Of a DNA stretch of 6,344 nt, positions 1 to 6,344 are shown one piece after another. Within the stretch, counting starts at the first letter, position 1, and every line of letters begins with the position of its first letter. The notes beneath the pieces were generated by a model. That model was not told the DNA's origin. It saw nothing but the letters and a program-made list of their open reading frames with translations, and did no database searches. A program made the position numbers and the translations under genes. Origin of the DNA: Planctomycetaceae bacterium (GTDB lineage Bacteria; Planctomycetota; Planctomycetia; Planctomycetales; Planctomycetaceae); NCBI GenBank assembly GCA_020426085.1, contig JAGQQP010000253.1, positions 1 through 6,344 of the forward strand. Reading direction: 5' to 3'.

Positions 1-513
1 CGTATTAGTTCGTTCGAGGACTCTCTGCGTCCTAATCTTCCGCATGAACTCGAAGTTGGCAATGGTATGACCGGCTCCGCTCAACATCAGACAGTCAATC
101 CAGTTCAAGGTCAGATAGTCTATGTCCCAGCATACTCTCATGTATATCACGGTAAGGGGAAGCCGCACCTATTAACCATTACCTTGAGCATTAGAAATAC
201 CAGTGTTGACGATGAAATAGTTCTCAAATCCGTAAAGTATCACGGTACGCGAGGCACGTTGGTCAGGTCTTATCTCGACAAAGCCGTTCGCATACCGCCC
301 ATTGGAACGACCGAAGTAATAATCGAACGTGAGGATGCGTCGGGAGGAAGTGGAGCAAACTTTCTGGTCGAGTGGTTCGCCAATCAGCCGGTAACCGCAC
401 CAATCATCGAAGCGGTGATGATCGACACAAAACCACAGCAGAGCATTTCCTTTGCTCGACGCGGGGTCGTCATCAAGGAAACGGTGCAACGTGATACTCC
501 TGCCGAAAAGTAG
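1..513 (+). CDS. DUF3124 domain-containing protein (5' end open)
   Basis: The frame ending at TAG 511-513 is open to the left edge of the window. The first ATG inside it is at 67 (148 codons), but it lacks a convincing Shine-Dalgarno sequence, and 22 in-frame codons precede it, so the true start probably lies upstream of base 1. The protein matches the DUF3124 family by eye: the opening '[15 protein letters not shown]', the strand '[12 protein letters not shown]', the core '[12 protein letters not shown]', and the ending '[22 protein letters not shown]'. Family members are small, about 150-180 residues, and often carry an N-terminal export or lipoprotein signal; here that part would lie outside the window, so localisation cannot be judged. 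Biochemical function is unknown. It lies 42 nt upstream of xfp on the same strand and may share its transcript. Family assignment is fairly sure; the start is not. Confidence 0.82.
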   Translation, partial: RISSFEDSLRPNLPHELEVGNGMTGSAQHQTVNPVQGQIVYVPAYSHVYHGKGKPHLLTITLSIRNTSVDDEIVLKSVKYHGTRGTLVRSYLDKAVRIPPIGTTEVIIEREDASGGSGANFLVEWFANQPVTAPIIEAVMIDTKPQQSISFARRGVVIKETVQRDTPAEK

Positions 514-524
514 TACTTTTCGGC
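502..524. repeat. Perfect 23-nt inverted repeat at the end of the DUF3124 gene
   Basis: The arms GCCGAAAAGTA (502-512) and TACTTTTCGGC (514-524) are exact reverse complements around a single base at 513. As RNA this could fold as a hairpin of about 9 bp with a 5-nt loop. The TAG stop of the upstream gene (511-513) is inside it. No T-run follows (next bases ctcgcaatt), so it is not a typical intrinsic terminator. It could be an mRNA processing or stability element, a weak terminator, or a protein-binding site ahead of xfp. Confidence 0.7.
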
Positions 525-540
525 CTCGCAATTAAATTAA

Positions 541-546
541 AGAGGA
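541..546 (+). promoter_or_regulatory. Ribosome-binding site of xfp
   Basis: AGAGGA in an AT-rich stretch, 9 nt before the ATG at 556. It supports 556 as the phosphoketolase start. Confidence 0.75.
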
Positions 547-555
547 AAAACCCAC

Positions 556-2925
556 ATGTCGAATTCACTTACCACAGAAGAACTGTCTCAACTTGATGCG
601 TACTGGCGAGCGGCAAACTATCTCTCCGTCGGGCAGATCTACTTATTAGACAACCCGCTATTAAAAGAACCGCTGCTCAAGGAACACATCAAGCCGCGTC
701 TGCTCGGACATTGGGGGACCACGCCTGGATTAAACTTTTTGTACGTGCACCTGAATCGGGTCATCAGGAAACACGACTTGAGCATGATCTACATCACTGG
801 ACCGGGGCACGGGGGACCAGGCCTGGTCGCTAACACTTACCTGGAAGGGACCTATACCGAACATTATCCGAACATCACGCAGGACGAAGCCGGTATGCAG
901 CGACTGTTTAAACAGTTCAGTTTTCCTGGCGGAATTCCCAGCCACGTTGCACCGGAAACACCTGGCAGCATTCACGAAGGCGGTGAACTGGGGTATTCAC
1001 TGTCACACGCTTTCGGGGCCGCCTTCGATAATCCCGATTTAATCGTTGCCTGTATCGTAGGAGATGGCGAAGCGGAAACAGGCGCACTCGCCACGAGCTG
1101 GCACTCCAACAAATTTCTCAACCCGATTCACGATGGCGTCGTATTGCCGATTCTACACCTTAACGGTTACAAAATCGCCAATCCCACGGTACTGGCTCGC
1201 ATCAGCCACGAAGAACTGGACCAGTTACTGCGTGGCTACGGTTACACCCCCCATTATGTCGAAGGCGACGAACCGGAACAGATGCATCAACTGATGGCAA
1301 CAACGATCGAAGAAGTCACCCGCGAGATCCAGCAGATCAAGCGGCATGCGCGGGAGAATAACGATACGACCCGCCCACGCTGGCCCATGATCGTACTCCG
1401 CTCGCCCAAGGGATGGACGTGCCCGCGAGAAATTGATGGGCGGCAAATCGAGGATAGCTGGCGGAGTCACCAGGTACCGATGGGCGAAATGCACGAGAAT
1501 CCGGAGCACGTGAGAATGCTCGAACAATGGATGAAAAGCTATCGTCCCGAAGAGCTGTTTGATGAACGGGGAGCGCTACGAGGGGAACTCAAGGCGCTTG
1601 CACCACGCGGCGAACTAAGGATGGGAGCCAACCCACACGCCAATGGTGGACTGCTGCTGAAAAGCCTCTGTTTACCTGATTTTCGGGACTACGCCGTCGA
1701 GTTCTCCGATCCAGGCAGCGTCACAGCCGAAGCCACGCGTGTACAAGGCAAATTCATTCGCGACGTGATGAAAGAGAACTTGCAAAGCCGCAACTTTCGC
1801 ATCTTCAGCCCTGACGAGAACGCCTCAAACCGCTGGGGGGACGTGTTTGAAGTCACGGAACGCGGTTTTGTCGGTGAGACCCTGCCGAGCGATGATCATA
1901 TTTCTCCGGACGGTCGTGTGCTGGAAATGCTTTCGGAACACCAGTGCCAGGGTTGGCTCGAAGGTTACCTGCTTACCGGTCGGCACGGTTTTTTTAATTG
2001 CTATGAGGCGTTTATCCACATTATTGATTCGATGTTTAACCAGCATGCCAAATGGTTAAAGGTCTGCAACCAGATTCCCTGGCGACGTCCCATCGCGTCG
2101 CTGAACTATTTGCTGTCGTCACACGTCTGGCGGCAGGACCACAACGGCTTCAGCCATCAGGACCCCGGTTTCATCGACCACGTGGTAAACAAGAAAGCCG
2201 AAATGGTTCGCGTTTATCTTCCACCCGACGCCAATTGTTTACTGTCCGTCACCGACCATTGCCTGCGAAGCCGCAACTATGTGAACGTCATTGTAGCCGG
2301 CAAGCAGCCGGGACCACAGTGGCTGACGATGGATGAGGCCGTCAGGCACAGCACAGCGGGCATCAGCATCTGGGACTGGGCCAGTAACGATCAAGGTGGA
2401 GAGACCGACGTGGTTCTTGCATGCTGCGGCGACGTGCCGACTCTCGAAACGCTGGCAGCCGTGGATATTATGCGCCGCGAACTTCCGGATATAAAGATTC
2501 GCGTCATCAACGTGGTCAACCTGATGAAGCTCCAGGACCCCAAAGAACATCCACACGGGCTACCGGACAAGGACTTCGATGTCATGTTCACGACCGACAA
2601 ACCGATTATTTTCGCCTTTCACGGTTATCCATGGTTGATTCATCGACTGACATATCGCCGCACAAATCATAAGAATCTTCATGTCCGAGGTTATAAGGAA
2701 GAAGGCACGACAACGACGCCGTTCGACATGGTTGTCCTGAATGACCTGGATCGCTTTCACCTTGTCGAAGATGTAATCGATCGCGTGCCAAAGCTGGGGG
2801 CCAGGGCTGCATACGTCAAGCAGCGATTGCGAAACAAGCTGATCGAACACAAGCACTACATCGCCGAACATGGCCAGGACATGCCAGAGATTCGGAACTG
2901 GAAGTGGCCGCAAAAGGAGCATTGA
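556..2925 (+). CDS. xfp: Xylulose-5-phosphate/fructose-6-phosphate phosphoketolase
   Basis: A 789-residue, full-length phosphoketolase (family about 790-820). Xfp is a cytosolic thiamine-diphosphate enzyme that cleaves xylulose-5-P (often also fructose-6-P) with inorganic phosphate to acetyl-phosphate plus glyceraldehyde-3-P (or erythrose-4-P). Visible family signatures, in order: 'YVHLNR' at 63-68; '[19 protein letters not shown]' at 82-100; '[20 protein letters not shown]' at 123-142; the ThDP/Mg motif 'GDGEAETG' at 169-176; '[10 protein letters not shown]' at 417-426; 'NCYEAF' at 481-486, whose Glu484 corresponds to the conserved ThDP-activating glutamate; and '[14 protein letters not shown]' at 526-539 with its conserved histidines. 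The C-terminal domain carries '[14 protein letters not shown]' at 689-702 and 'GTTTTPFDM' at 717-725. All key residues I can check are present. ATG 556 has a good RBS. The stop is 5 nt from ackA, which would use the acetyl-phosphate made here. Substrate preference cannot be read from sequence. Confidence 0.98.
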   Translation: MSNSLTTEELSQLDAYWRAANYLSVGQIYLLDNPLLKEPLLKEHIKPRLLGHWGTTPGLNFLYVHLNRVIRKHDLSMIYITGPGHGGPGLVANTYLEGTYTEHYPNITQDEAGMQRLFKQFSFPGGIPSHVAPETPGSIHEGGELGYSLSHAFGAAFDNPDLIVACIVGDGEAETGALATSWHSNKFLNPIHDGVVLPILHLNGYKIANPTVLARISHEELDQLLRGYGYTPHYVEGDEPEQMHQLMATTIEEVTREIQQIKRHARENNDTTRPRWPMIVLRSPKGWTCPREIDGRQIEDSWRSHQVPMGEMHENPEHVRMLEQWMKSYRPEELFDERGALRGELKALAPRGELRMGANPHANGGLLLKSLCLPDFRDYAVEFSDPGSVTAEATRVQGKFIRDVMKENLQSRNFRIFSPDENASNRWGDVFEVTERGFVGETLPSDDHISPDGRVLEMLSEHQCQGWLEGYLLTGRHGFFNCYEAFIHIIDSMFNQHAKWLKVCNQIPWRRPIASLNYLLSSHVWRQDHNGFSHQDPGFIDHVVNKKAEMVRVYLPPDANCLLSVTDHCLRSRNYVNVIVAGKQPGPQWLTMDEAVRHSTAGISIWDWASNDQGGETDVVLACCGDVPTLETLAAVDIMRRELPDIKIRVINVVNLMKLQDPKEHPHGLPDKDFDVMFTTDKPIIFAFHGYPWLIHRLTYRRTNHKNLHVRGYKEEGTTTTPFDMVVLNDLDRFHLVEDVIDRVPKLGARAAYVKQRLRNKLIEHKHYIAEHGQDMPEIRNWKWPQKEH
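2913..2919 (+). promoter_or_regulatory. Ribosome-binding site of ackA inside the xfp 3' end
   Basis: AAAGGAG lies within the last xfp codons, before its TGA at 2923-2925, 11 nt ahead of ATG 2931. It favours 2931 over an in-frame GTG at 2904, and suggests coupled translation of xfp and ackA. Confidence 0.75.
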
Positions 2926-2930
2926 TCAGT

Positions 2931-4124
2931 ATGAGTATTCTCGTCCTGAATGCTGGATCAAGCACGTTGAAATACGCCCTGCTTGATGATGCGGCCAAAA
3001 CGGAGCTTGTCGGAGGAGTAGTCGACTGGCACGGGGGCGATTCTACCGCCACGCTTCACTTTCGTACTCCTGGATGCGAAGATAGTCATACTCTTGTGGA
3101 ATGCTCTGATTACCGGGGGGCTGTGTACGAAATACTGCACAGCTTGACTGCCAATGGTATTGATAAAAAAATCAGCATTGTTGGTCATCGTATAGTGCAT
3201 GGCGGACCTGTGTTCAACCAACCAACTTTGATCGACGACCATATGCGTGAAGAGTTAGAGCAAATCAGCACACTTGCCCCGCTGCATAATCCGCCGGCTT
3301 TAGCCGCAGTGGAGGCTGCCCGTAAAGTCTTTCCAGATGCAGCTCACATCGCTGTATTCGACACGGCTTTCTATTCTGGCTTGCCGATGCACGAGGTGCT
3401 GTATCCGCTACCCTATCAGTGGTTCGAAGAATACGGCATTCGCCGATATGGGTTCCATGGTATCAGTCACGCATACTGTGCGGCGCGTGCGGCCGAGATA
3501 CTCGGACGTCAGGAAGATTTGAGTCTTCGACTAGTTATTTGCCACTTGGGCAACGGTTGCTCGGCGACTGCTGTTCGGGGGGAGCAGCCCGTGGCAACTA
3601 CAATGGGATTCACTCCACTGGATGGTCTGATGATGGGAACGCGTAGCGGATCGATTGATCCAGGTATTTTGTTACACCTCATGCAGCAGCATGGTATGAA
3701 TGGAGAACACCTTGACGAGAGCTTGAACCGACAAAGCGGCCTGCTGGGAATTTCCGGCGTGTCATCTGATTTTCGGGAAGTAGAACAATCAGCAAACGCT
3801 GGCCACAAGAGGGCGAGTCTGGCCATCGAAATGTTTGCCAGTCGCATTCGTTCAACGATTGGCGCATTCACAGTGACACTTGGTGGCATCGATGCGCTGA
3901 TTTTTACTGCCGGTATTGGTGAACACTCTACAACACTTCGAAGCCGTGTGTGCAATGGATTACAATGCCTGAACCTTTTGCTGGACGAAGATAAGAATAG
4001 AGAGAACGATGCTGATTCAAACATCGCACAGATGGATTCAGCAGTTCGCATTCTGCTCATTCGCACTCGGGAAGAACAATCCATTGCTCGCGCTGCGCAA
4101 CGCATTCGTCCAGGCTCACCCTGA
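2931..4124 (+). CDS. ackA: Acetate kinase
   Basis: 397 residues (E. coli AckA is 400). It transfers the phosphate of acetyl-phosphate to ADP, giving acetate and ATP, and is reversible; the fold is the ASKHA sugar-kinase/actin type and the enzyme is cytosolic. Signatures: 'ILVLNAGSSTLKY' at 3-15 (the PROSITE acetate-kinase N-terminal signature), 'GHRIVHGG' at 85-92 with the substrate-binding Arg87, 'FDTAF' at 143-147 with catalytic Asp144, 'RRYGFHGISH' at 171-180 with His176, 'HLGNG' at 205-209, 'TRSGSIDPG' at 237-245 with Arg238, 'FTAGIGEHS' at 325-333, and 'REEQSIAR' near 380-387 with the Mg-binding Glu. The start was set at ATG 2931, where the protein opens MSILVLNAGSS and a good RBS precedes; a GTG at 2904 would add nine residues overlapping xfp and is unlikely. 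It forms a two-gene acetyl-phosphate-to-ATP unit with xfp, 5 nt apart. Confidence 0.97.
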   Translation: MSILVLNAGSSTLKYALLDDAAKTELVGGVVDWHGGDSTATLHFRTPGCEDSHTLVECSDYRGAVYEILHSLTANGIDKKISIVGHRIVHGGPVFNQPTLIDDHMREELEQISTLAPLHNPPALAAVEAARKVFPDAAHIAVFDTAFYSGLPMHEVLYPLPYQWFEEYGIRRYGFHGISHAYCAARAAEILGRQEDLSLRLVICHLGNGCSATAVRGEQPVATTMGFTPLDGLMMGTRSGSIDPGILLHLMQQHGMNGEHLDESLNRQSGLLGISGVSSDFREVEQSANAGHKRASLAIEMFASRIRSTIGAFTVTLGGIDALIFTAGIGEHSTTLRSRVCNGLQCLNLLLDEDKNRENDADSNIAQMDSAVRILLIRTREEQSIARAAQRIRPGSP

Positions 4125-4250
4125 TCACGAGTAATGACTATATAATTATTAAGAATAAAGAATAGTAATGTCGGTAACGGATCGGCTCAGCGCTGCAACG
4201 TGCGGCTAGTTGAAATACCTGTCACACAATCCACATGAAAGAAAAATACG
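4125..4250 (+). promoter_or_regulatory. ackA-usp intergenic region with a perfect TATAAT
   Basis: A 126-nt AT-rich gap. TATAAT at 4141-4146 matches the -10 consensus exactly, but no good -35 is seen about 17 nt upstream (the bases there are inside the ackA stop region). If used, it would give a roughly 100-nt leader before ATG 4251. No hairpin plus T-run terminator for xfp-ackA was found. Confidence 0.3.
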
Positions 4251-4451
4251 ATGCAACGCTTCAAGAACATTCTGTCGTATGTCAATTTAGCGTTGGACGA
4301 ACACCCGGCGTTGGAACGCGGAGTTCGACTTGCACGACATAACAATGCTCGCCTGACAGTGATGACGGTGATTGAAGAGCATCCGGCTCAGGCGCATAAC
4401 CGCGCTGTTTGGTGTTTGCGCAGGTATGCGAAATTTTCGCATGACGTTTAA
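4251..4451 (+). pseudogene. Truncated universal stress protein (UspA family) remnant
   Basis: A 66-codon frame from ATG 4251 to TAA 4449-4451. Residues 1-45 read like the start of a Usp domain: first strand 'FKNILSYVNL', then 'DEHPALERGVRLARHNNA' as the first helix, then the second strand 'RLTVMTVIEEHPA'. Usp domains normally run about 140 residues, and tandem forms about 280-300, with a nucleotide-binding 'G-x2-G-x9-G-S/T' loop near the C-terminus. Here similarity fades at about codon 48 ('AHNRAVWCLRRYAKFSHDV'), so the central and C-terminal parts, including that loop, are missing. I found no continuation in the other frames up to 4621. The RBS is weak (AAAGAAAAA before the ATG). The simplest reading is a gene broken by deletion or rearrangement. 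A small standalone protein is possible but less likely. Its place behind xfp-ackA suggests a former stress or energy-metabolism partner. Confidence 0.6.
4426..4442. repeat. Perfect 17-nt palindrome in the usp remnant
   Basis: The arms ATGCGAAA (4426-4433) and TTTCGCAT (4435-4442) flank a single T. It sits just where the truncated Usp frame has lost family similarity and 7 nt before its TAA. It may be a junction scar, an operator, or a small hairpin; no T-run follows directly. Confidence 0.6.
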
Positions 4452-4621
4452 AGTGTTCTCGTGTGCATTTCAGTGGCCATTGGCGACCCGATGGGTTGTT
4501 GCCTGAAAAGCTTTATGCCGATAAGTATGGAGATCGAGCCCAGCAGGGTGTCCAGTCATCAGCAGATCCCAAAAGTAAACATACGGAGTCTTCTGTAATG
4601 GTAGTCATTTCCTCTTGATAA
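4452..4621. other. 170-nt stretch without a recognisable gene
   Basis: It lies between the usp remnant and the 3' end of the reverse-strand regulator. Short open frames exist on the + strand (for instance about 52 codons in the usp frame after its stop), but none has an RBS or any recognised family motif. I see no hairpin plus T-run that would end transcription from either side. Possibly leftover sequence from a deleted gene. Confidence 0.4.
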
Positions 4622-5062
4622 TTACTGAATTTCTTCTGAGACCATATGTAGTAAGTCACCGATTGTTTTATGCTTTTCGATGGGATGCCGCAATGGTTGA
4701 TCGGTTAAGACTTCATAGTGATTCTGACGGCCAATCTTCTCACGTTGGATAAAGCCTTCTTCTTCCAGATCCTGAATGATCCGCTGGACAGCACGCTCTG
4801 TTATTCCCACTCTTAACGCGACTTCCCGCAATACAATGGAAGGTTCGCGATGCAGCACGATCAGAACATGTGCATGATTGGTCAGGAATGTCCAACGGTT
4901 TCCAGAATCCTCTGAGGACTTCTTTCGAACTTCCCCCTTGAGGACATGCGGCGTGTCTTTCTCGTTCTGCTTTTCCGGTTCAACTCTGACGGATCCACTT
5001 TTTCGTTTATTTCTTGACGACTGATTCATCCAATTTTCTACCTGCTCAGAAAAGAAAAGCAC
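4622..5062 (-). CDS. Winged helix-turn-helix transcriptional regulator (MarR-like)
   Basis: A reverse-strand frame of 146 codons from GTG 5062 to TAA 4622. Residues 57-120 form a winged helix: '[14 protein letters not shown]' as the first helix, '[13 protein letters not shown]' as the second, '[18 protein letters not shown]' as the recognition helix, and '[13 protein letters not shown]' as the wing. The tail '[18 protein letters not shown]' is typical of the small MarR/ArsR-like family this resembles. Residues 15-55 are charged, rich in Lys, Glu and Ser, and probably disordered. The GTG start has no well-spaced RBS; an ATG at 5029 (MNQSSRNK..., 135 residues) with AGG about 11 nt upstream may be the real start. 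It diverges from the dabB-like gene, and the shared 266-nt gap carries repeated CACGAA motifs, so it may control that gene and itself. The ligand is unknown; no cysteine-rich metal site is seen. Confidence 0.85.
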   Translation of the reverse strand: MLFFSEQVENWMNQSSRNKRKSGSVRVEPEKQNEKDTPHVLKGEVRKKSSEDSGNRWTFLTNHAHVLIVLHREPSIVLREVALRVGITERAVQRIIQDLEEEGFIQREKIGRQNHYEVLTDQPLRHPIEKHKTIGDLLHMVSEEIQ

Positions 5063-5106
5063 GCCCTTTAGTCCCCTGAACTACTGCAGTTATTGCAACA
5101 GGGCGA

Positions 5107-5137
5107 CTCAGATCCCTCTAGTGTATCGGATCCTGAG
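5107..5137. repeat. Imperfect stem-loop upstream of the regulator
   Basis: CTCAGATCC (5107-5115) pairs with GGATCCTGAG (5128-5137) apart from one bulged base, around a 12-nt loop. It overlaps the predicted reverse-strand -10/-35 region, so it could be an operator, or a leader hairpin if transcription starts further up. Not a terminator: no adjacent T-run. Confidence 0.4.
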
Positions 5138-5147
5138 ACGAAATCAA
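5120..5147 (-). promoter_or_regulatory. Possible promoter of the winged-helix regulator
   Basis: Read on the minus strand: TTGATT (5147-5142) as -35, a 16-nt spacer, then TACACT (5125-5120) as -10. Each box matches the sigma70 consensus at 4 of 6 positions. It would put the start about 50 nt ahead of GTG 5062. A CACGAA-type motif (5149-5158) abuts its -35. A weak prediction by eye. Confidence 0.3.
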
Positions 5148-5148
5148 A

Positions 5149-5158
5149 TTCACGAATA
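5149..5158 (+). repeat. First copy of the TTCACGAATA direct repeat
   Basis: TTCACGAATA occurs here and again at 5293-5302, both in the divergent intergenic region. This copy borders the predicted regulator promoter; the other lies in the dyad by the dabB-like promoter. Confidence 0.5.
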
Positions 5159-5250
5159 AAATTACTCCTCTCTCCCCCTGTGTTTTAAGCCTGTCAGTCA
5201 CTTTATCCGGAATATCCCTCAAGTTTTTCAACATAAAAGACGAAACACAA

Positions 5251-5279
5251 TTGACGACACTTTGTTCGTGTATTAAATT
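5251..5279 (+). promoter_or_regulatory. Predicted sigma70-type promoter of the dabB-like gene
   Basis: TTGACG (5251-5256, 5 of 6 to consensus), a 17-nt spacer, and TAAATT (5274-5279, 4 of 6). Transcription would begin near 5286, giving a leader of about 43 nt before ATG 5329. The 36-nt dyad at 5265-5300 covers the -10 and the start site, a position suited to repression. Confidence 0.5.
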
Positions 5280-5300
5280 ACGCGTATCTAATTTCACGAA
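5265..5300. promoter_or_regulatory. Putative operator: 36-nt dyad with CACGAA arms
   Basis: Outer arms TTCGTG (5265-5270) and CACGAA (5295-5300) are exact reverse complements. At their exact midpoint lies the 8-nt palindrome TACGCGTA (5279-5286); the bases between are AT-rich and pair only partly. It overlaps the predicted -10 and start of the dabB-like gene. The neighbouring divergent winged-helix regulator is the natural candidate to bind it, by position only. Confidence 0.5.
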
Positions 5301-5316
5301 TATTGGTTTGCGAACT

Positions 5317-5320
5317 GGAG
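5317..5320 (+). promoter_or_regulatory. Ribosome-binding site of the dabB-like gene
   Basis: GGAG 8 nt before ATG 5329; it fixes that codon as the start. Confidence 0.7.
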
Positions 5321-5328
5321 AACACCTG

Positions 5329-6344
5329 ATGTCCAATGAAGTCGGTTTGGTTTTGATTCTTCCCACTTGTCTGCTGCTGATATTTTGGTTCATTCCCAGA
5401 AACCTTGCAAATACGCGGGTCAATCAACTTCGTCGAATAACTACTTTCCTCACAGGCAGTCAATGCGTTCTGGCAACTCTTATAGTTCTACTCTACTCCT
5501 TACAGGTATTCTTTGACCTCTCCCTGGTCAGATTGCCCCAAACCCTCAAAGCCGCTGGTTTTAACTTCCTGATGCTTGATGGCGCCTCTTGCTTAATGTT
5601 CTCACTGGTCAGCTTTGTCGGCTGGATCATTTGCAGTTATTCTGTCCGCTACCTGGATGGCGAATCTGAACAAGGCAACTATTTCCGTTGGACCGGGTTT
5701 ACGGTGGGAGCAGTCTCCCTGATGGCAATTTCGGGAAACCTGCTCCTGTTTATTCTCGCCTGGGCGCTGTCCAGTCTGGGGCTCCATCACTTGCTTTTAT
5801 TTTATAAGCATCGGCCTGCCGCTCAACGGGCTGCGTGGACTAAATTTACGGTAAGTCGAATTGGTGATGCTGCTTTAATTGGGACAGTAATATTGATTTA
5901 TCAGGAATTTCAGACGCTCAATTTTACCGAGATCTTCGCTAGCATCCGGTTGCAGTCTGAGTTCAACTCTCCCCGGATCATGTGGGCCATCTCACTCCTG
6001 GTTGCAGGTGCTGTTCTCAAATCCGCGCAGTTCCCATTCCATACCTGGTTACCGCAAACACTGGATACACCAACTCCCGTTTCAGCTTTGATGCATGCCG
6101 GTATCGTGAATGCAGGTGGCTATCTCATGATCCGTACCAGCCCCCTGCTGGTATTGAATCCTACCGCGATGACCAGCCTGGCCCTCATCGGTACGATTAC
6201 GACCTGTTATGCGGCAACTGTGATGCTGACTCAAACCAGTATCAAGAAGAACCTGGCGTATTCCACCATTGCGCAGATGGGCTTCATGATGCTGCAATGT
6301 GGCCTGGGTGCTTTTTCCGCCGCCATGTTGCATATTCTGGCTCA
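5329..6344 (+). CDS. dabB: NuoL/NdhF-family membrane subunit, probably DabB of an inorganic-carbon transporter (3' end beyond window)
   Basis: Open from ATG 5329 to the right edge, 338 codons seen; family members run about 500-600. It is strongly hydrophobic, with membrane segments near residues 5-22, 42-62, 84-104, 123-142, 143-158, 180-192, 218-231, 252-268, 282-300 and 313-335. The proton-channel core of complex I antiporter subunits is present: 'LKSAQFPFHTWLPQTLDTPT' at 230-249 with the channel Lys231, then 'PVSALMHAGIVNAGGYLMIR' at 250-269 with His256. 'HAGIVNAGG' and 'AQMGFMMLQCGLGAF' at 315-329 are closer to DabB, the membrane partner of DabA (DUF2309) in energy-coupled CO2/bicarbonate uptake, than to NuoL ('HAATMVTAG'). 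The glutamate usual in TM5 of NuoL appears replaced by Ala146 ('LAWALSSLGLHHLLLFY'). The deciding evidence, a dabA gene just downstream, is outside the window; a respiratory NuoL or Na+/H+ antiporter subunit remains possible. Probably controlled through the upstream dyad. Confidence 0.8.
   Translation, partial: MSNEVGLVLILPTCLLLIFWFIPRNLANTRVNQLRRITTFLTGSQCVLATLIVLLYSLQVFFDLSLVRLPQTLKAAGFNFLMLDGASCLMFSLVSFVGWIICSYSVRYLDGESEQGNYFRWTGFTVGAVSLMAISGNLLLFILAWALSSLGLHHLLLFYKHRPAAQRAAWTKFTVSRIGDAALIGTVILIYQEFQTLNFTEIFASIRLQSEFNSPRIMWAISLLVAGAVLKSAQFPFHTWLPQTLDTPTPVSALMHAGIVNAGGYLMIRTSPLLVLNPTAMTSLALIGTITTCYAATVMLTQTSIKKNLAYSTIAQMGFMMLQCGLGAFSAAMLHILA

Noticed and set aside
2904..2930. Upstream GTG start for acetate kinase, adding nine residues
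   Set aside because: It overlaps xfp, has no RBS before it, and the acetate-kinase family opens directly at MSILVLNAGSS from ATG 2931, which has a well-placed AAAGGAG.
3509..4105. Long reverse-strand open frame (198 codons) inside ackA
   Set aside because: It is antisense to a conserved kinase and its low-complexity Ser/Arg-rich product resembles no family; a shadow frame.
4125..4250. Intrinsic terminator after ackA
   Set aside because: The AT-rich stretch 4139-4170 has no stable GC stem followed by a T-run.
4461..4604. Open stretch of about 50 codons in the usp frame after its stop, and another in the +2 frame
   Set aside because: No RBS, no family resemblance, and neither continues the Usp domain; best treated as non-coding remnant.
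5118..5463. Reverse-strand open frames over the divergent intergenic region and the 5' end of the membrane-protein gene
   Set aside because: They overlap the clearly coding dabB-like frame or the promoter region, lack an RBS, and look like no known protein.
1..6344. CRISPR array, tRNA or rRNA genes, insertion sequence ends
   Set aside because: No regularly spaced repeats, no cloverleaf-like segment, no transposase frame and no paired terminal inverted repeats were seen.

Overview
The window reads as an ordinary bacterial chromosome segment of roughly 50% GC. It holds two complete, confidently recognised metabolic genes (phosphoketolase and acetate kinase), a 5'-open DUF3124 gene, a broken universal-stress-protein remnant, a reverse-strand winged-helix regulator, and the first ~338 codons of a membrane proton-channel-type subunit that runs off the right edge. 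Gene style suggests a Planctomycetota-like organism: an Xfp/AckA acetyl-phosphate branch beside DUF3124 and Usp, a 'TNHAHVL...[18 protein letters not shown]' regulator, and a DabB-like protein. That placement is a tentative inference from protein flavour, not from any marker gene.

Left block (1-4124, all + strand): DUF3124 protein, then xfp, then ackA. The DUF3124 stop lies inside a perfect 23-nt inverted repeat, 42 nt before xfp. xfp and ackA are separated by only 5 nt, and the ackA ribosome-binding site lies in the last codons of xfp, so they are almost certainly co-transcribed. Together they form the phosphoketolase bypass: Xfp cleaves xylulose-5-P or fructose-6-P with phosphate to acetyl-phosphate, and AckA converts acetyl-phosphate + ADP to acetate + ATP.

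Middle block (4125-4621, + strand): the beginning of a UspA-type protein that stops after 66 codons, followed by about 170 nt with no credible gene. A perfect 17-nt palindrome sits where Usp similarity has been lost. This looks like a decayed or deleted gene.

Right block (4622-6344): a reverse-strand winged-helix transcriptional regulator diverges from a + strand gene encoding a NuoL/NdhF-family membrane protein, most like DabB, the membrane partner of the DabA (DUF2309) inorganic-carbon uptake system. Their 266-nt divergent intergenic region carries plausible promoters in both directions and repeated CACGAA motifs. Two of these form a 36-nt dyad centred on TACGCGTA that overlaps the predicted -10 of the membrane-protein gene. 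It is the best candidate for a regulatory switch in the window. No wholly new system was identified. The most interesting items are this putative operator, the unusual residue in the membrane subunit, and the DUF3124-xfp-ackA-usp linkage.
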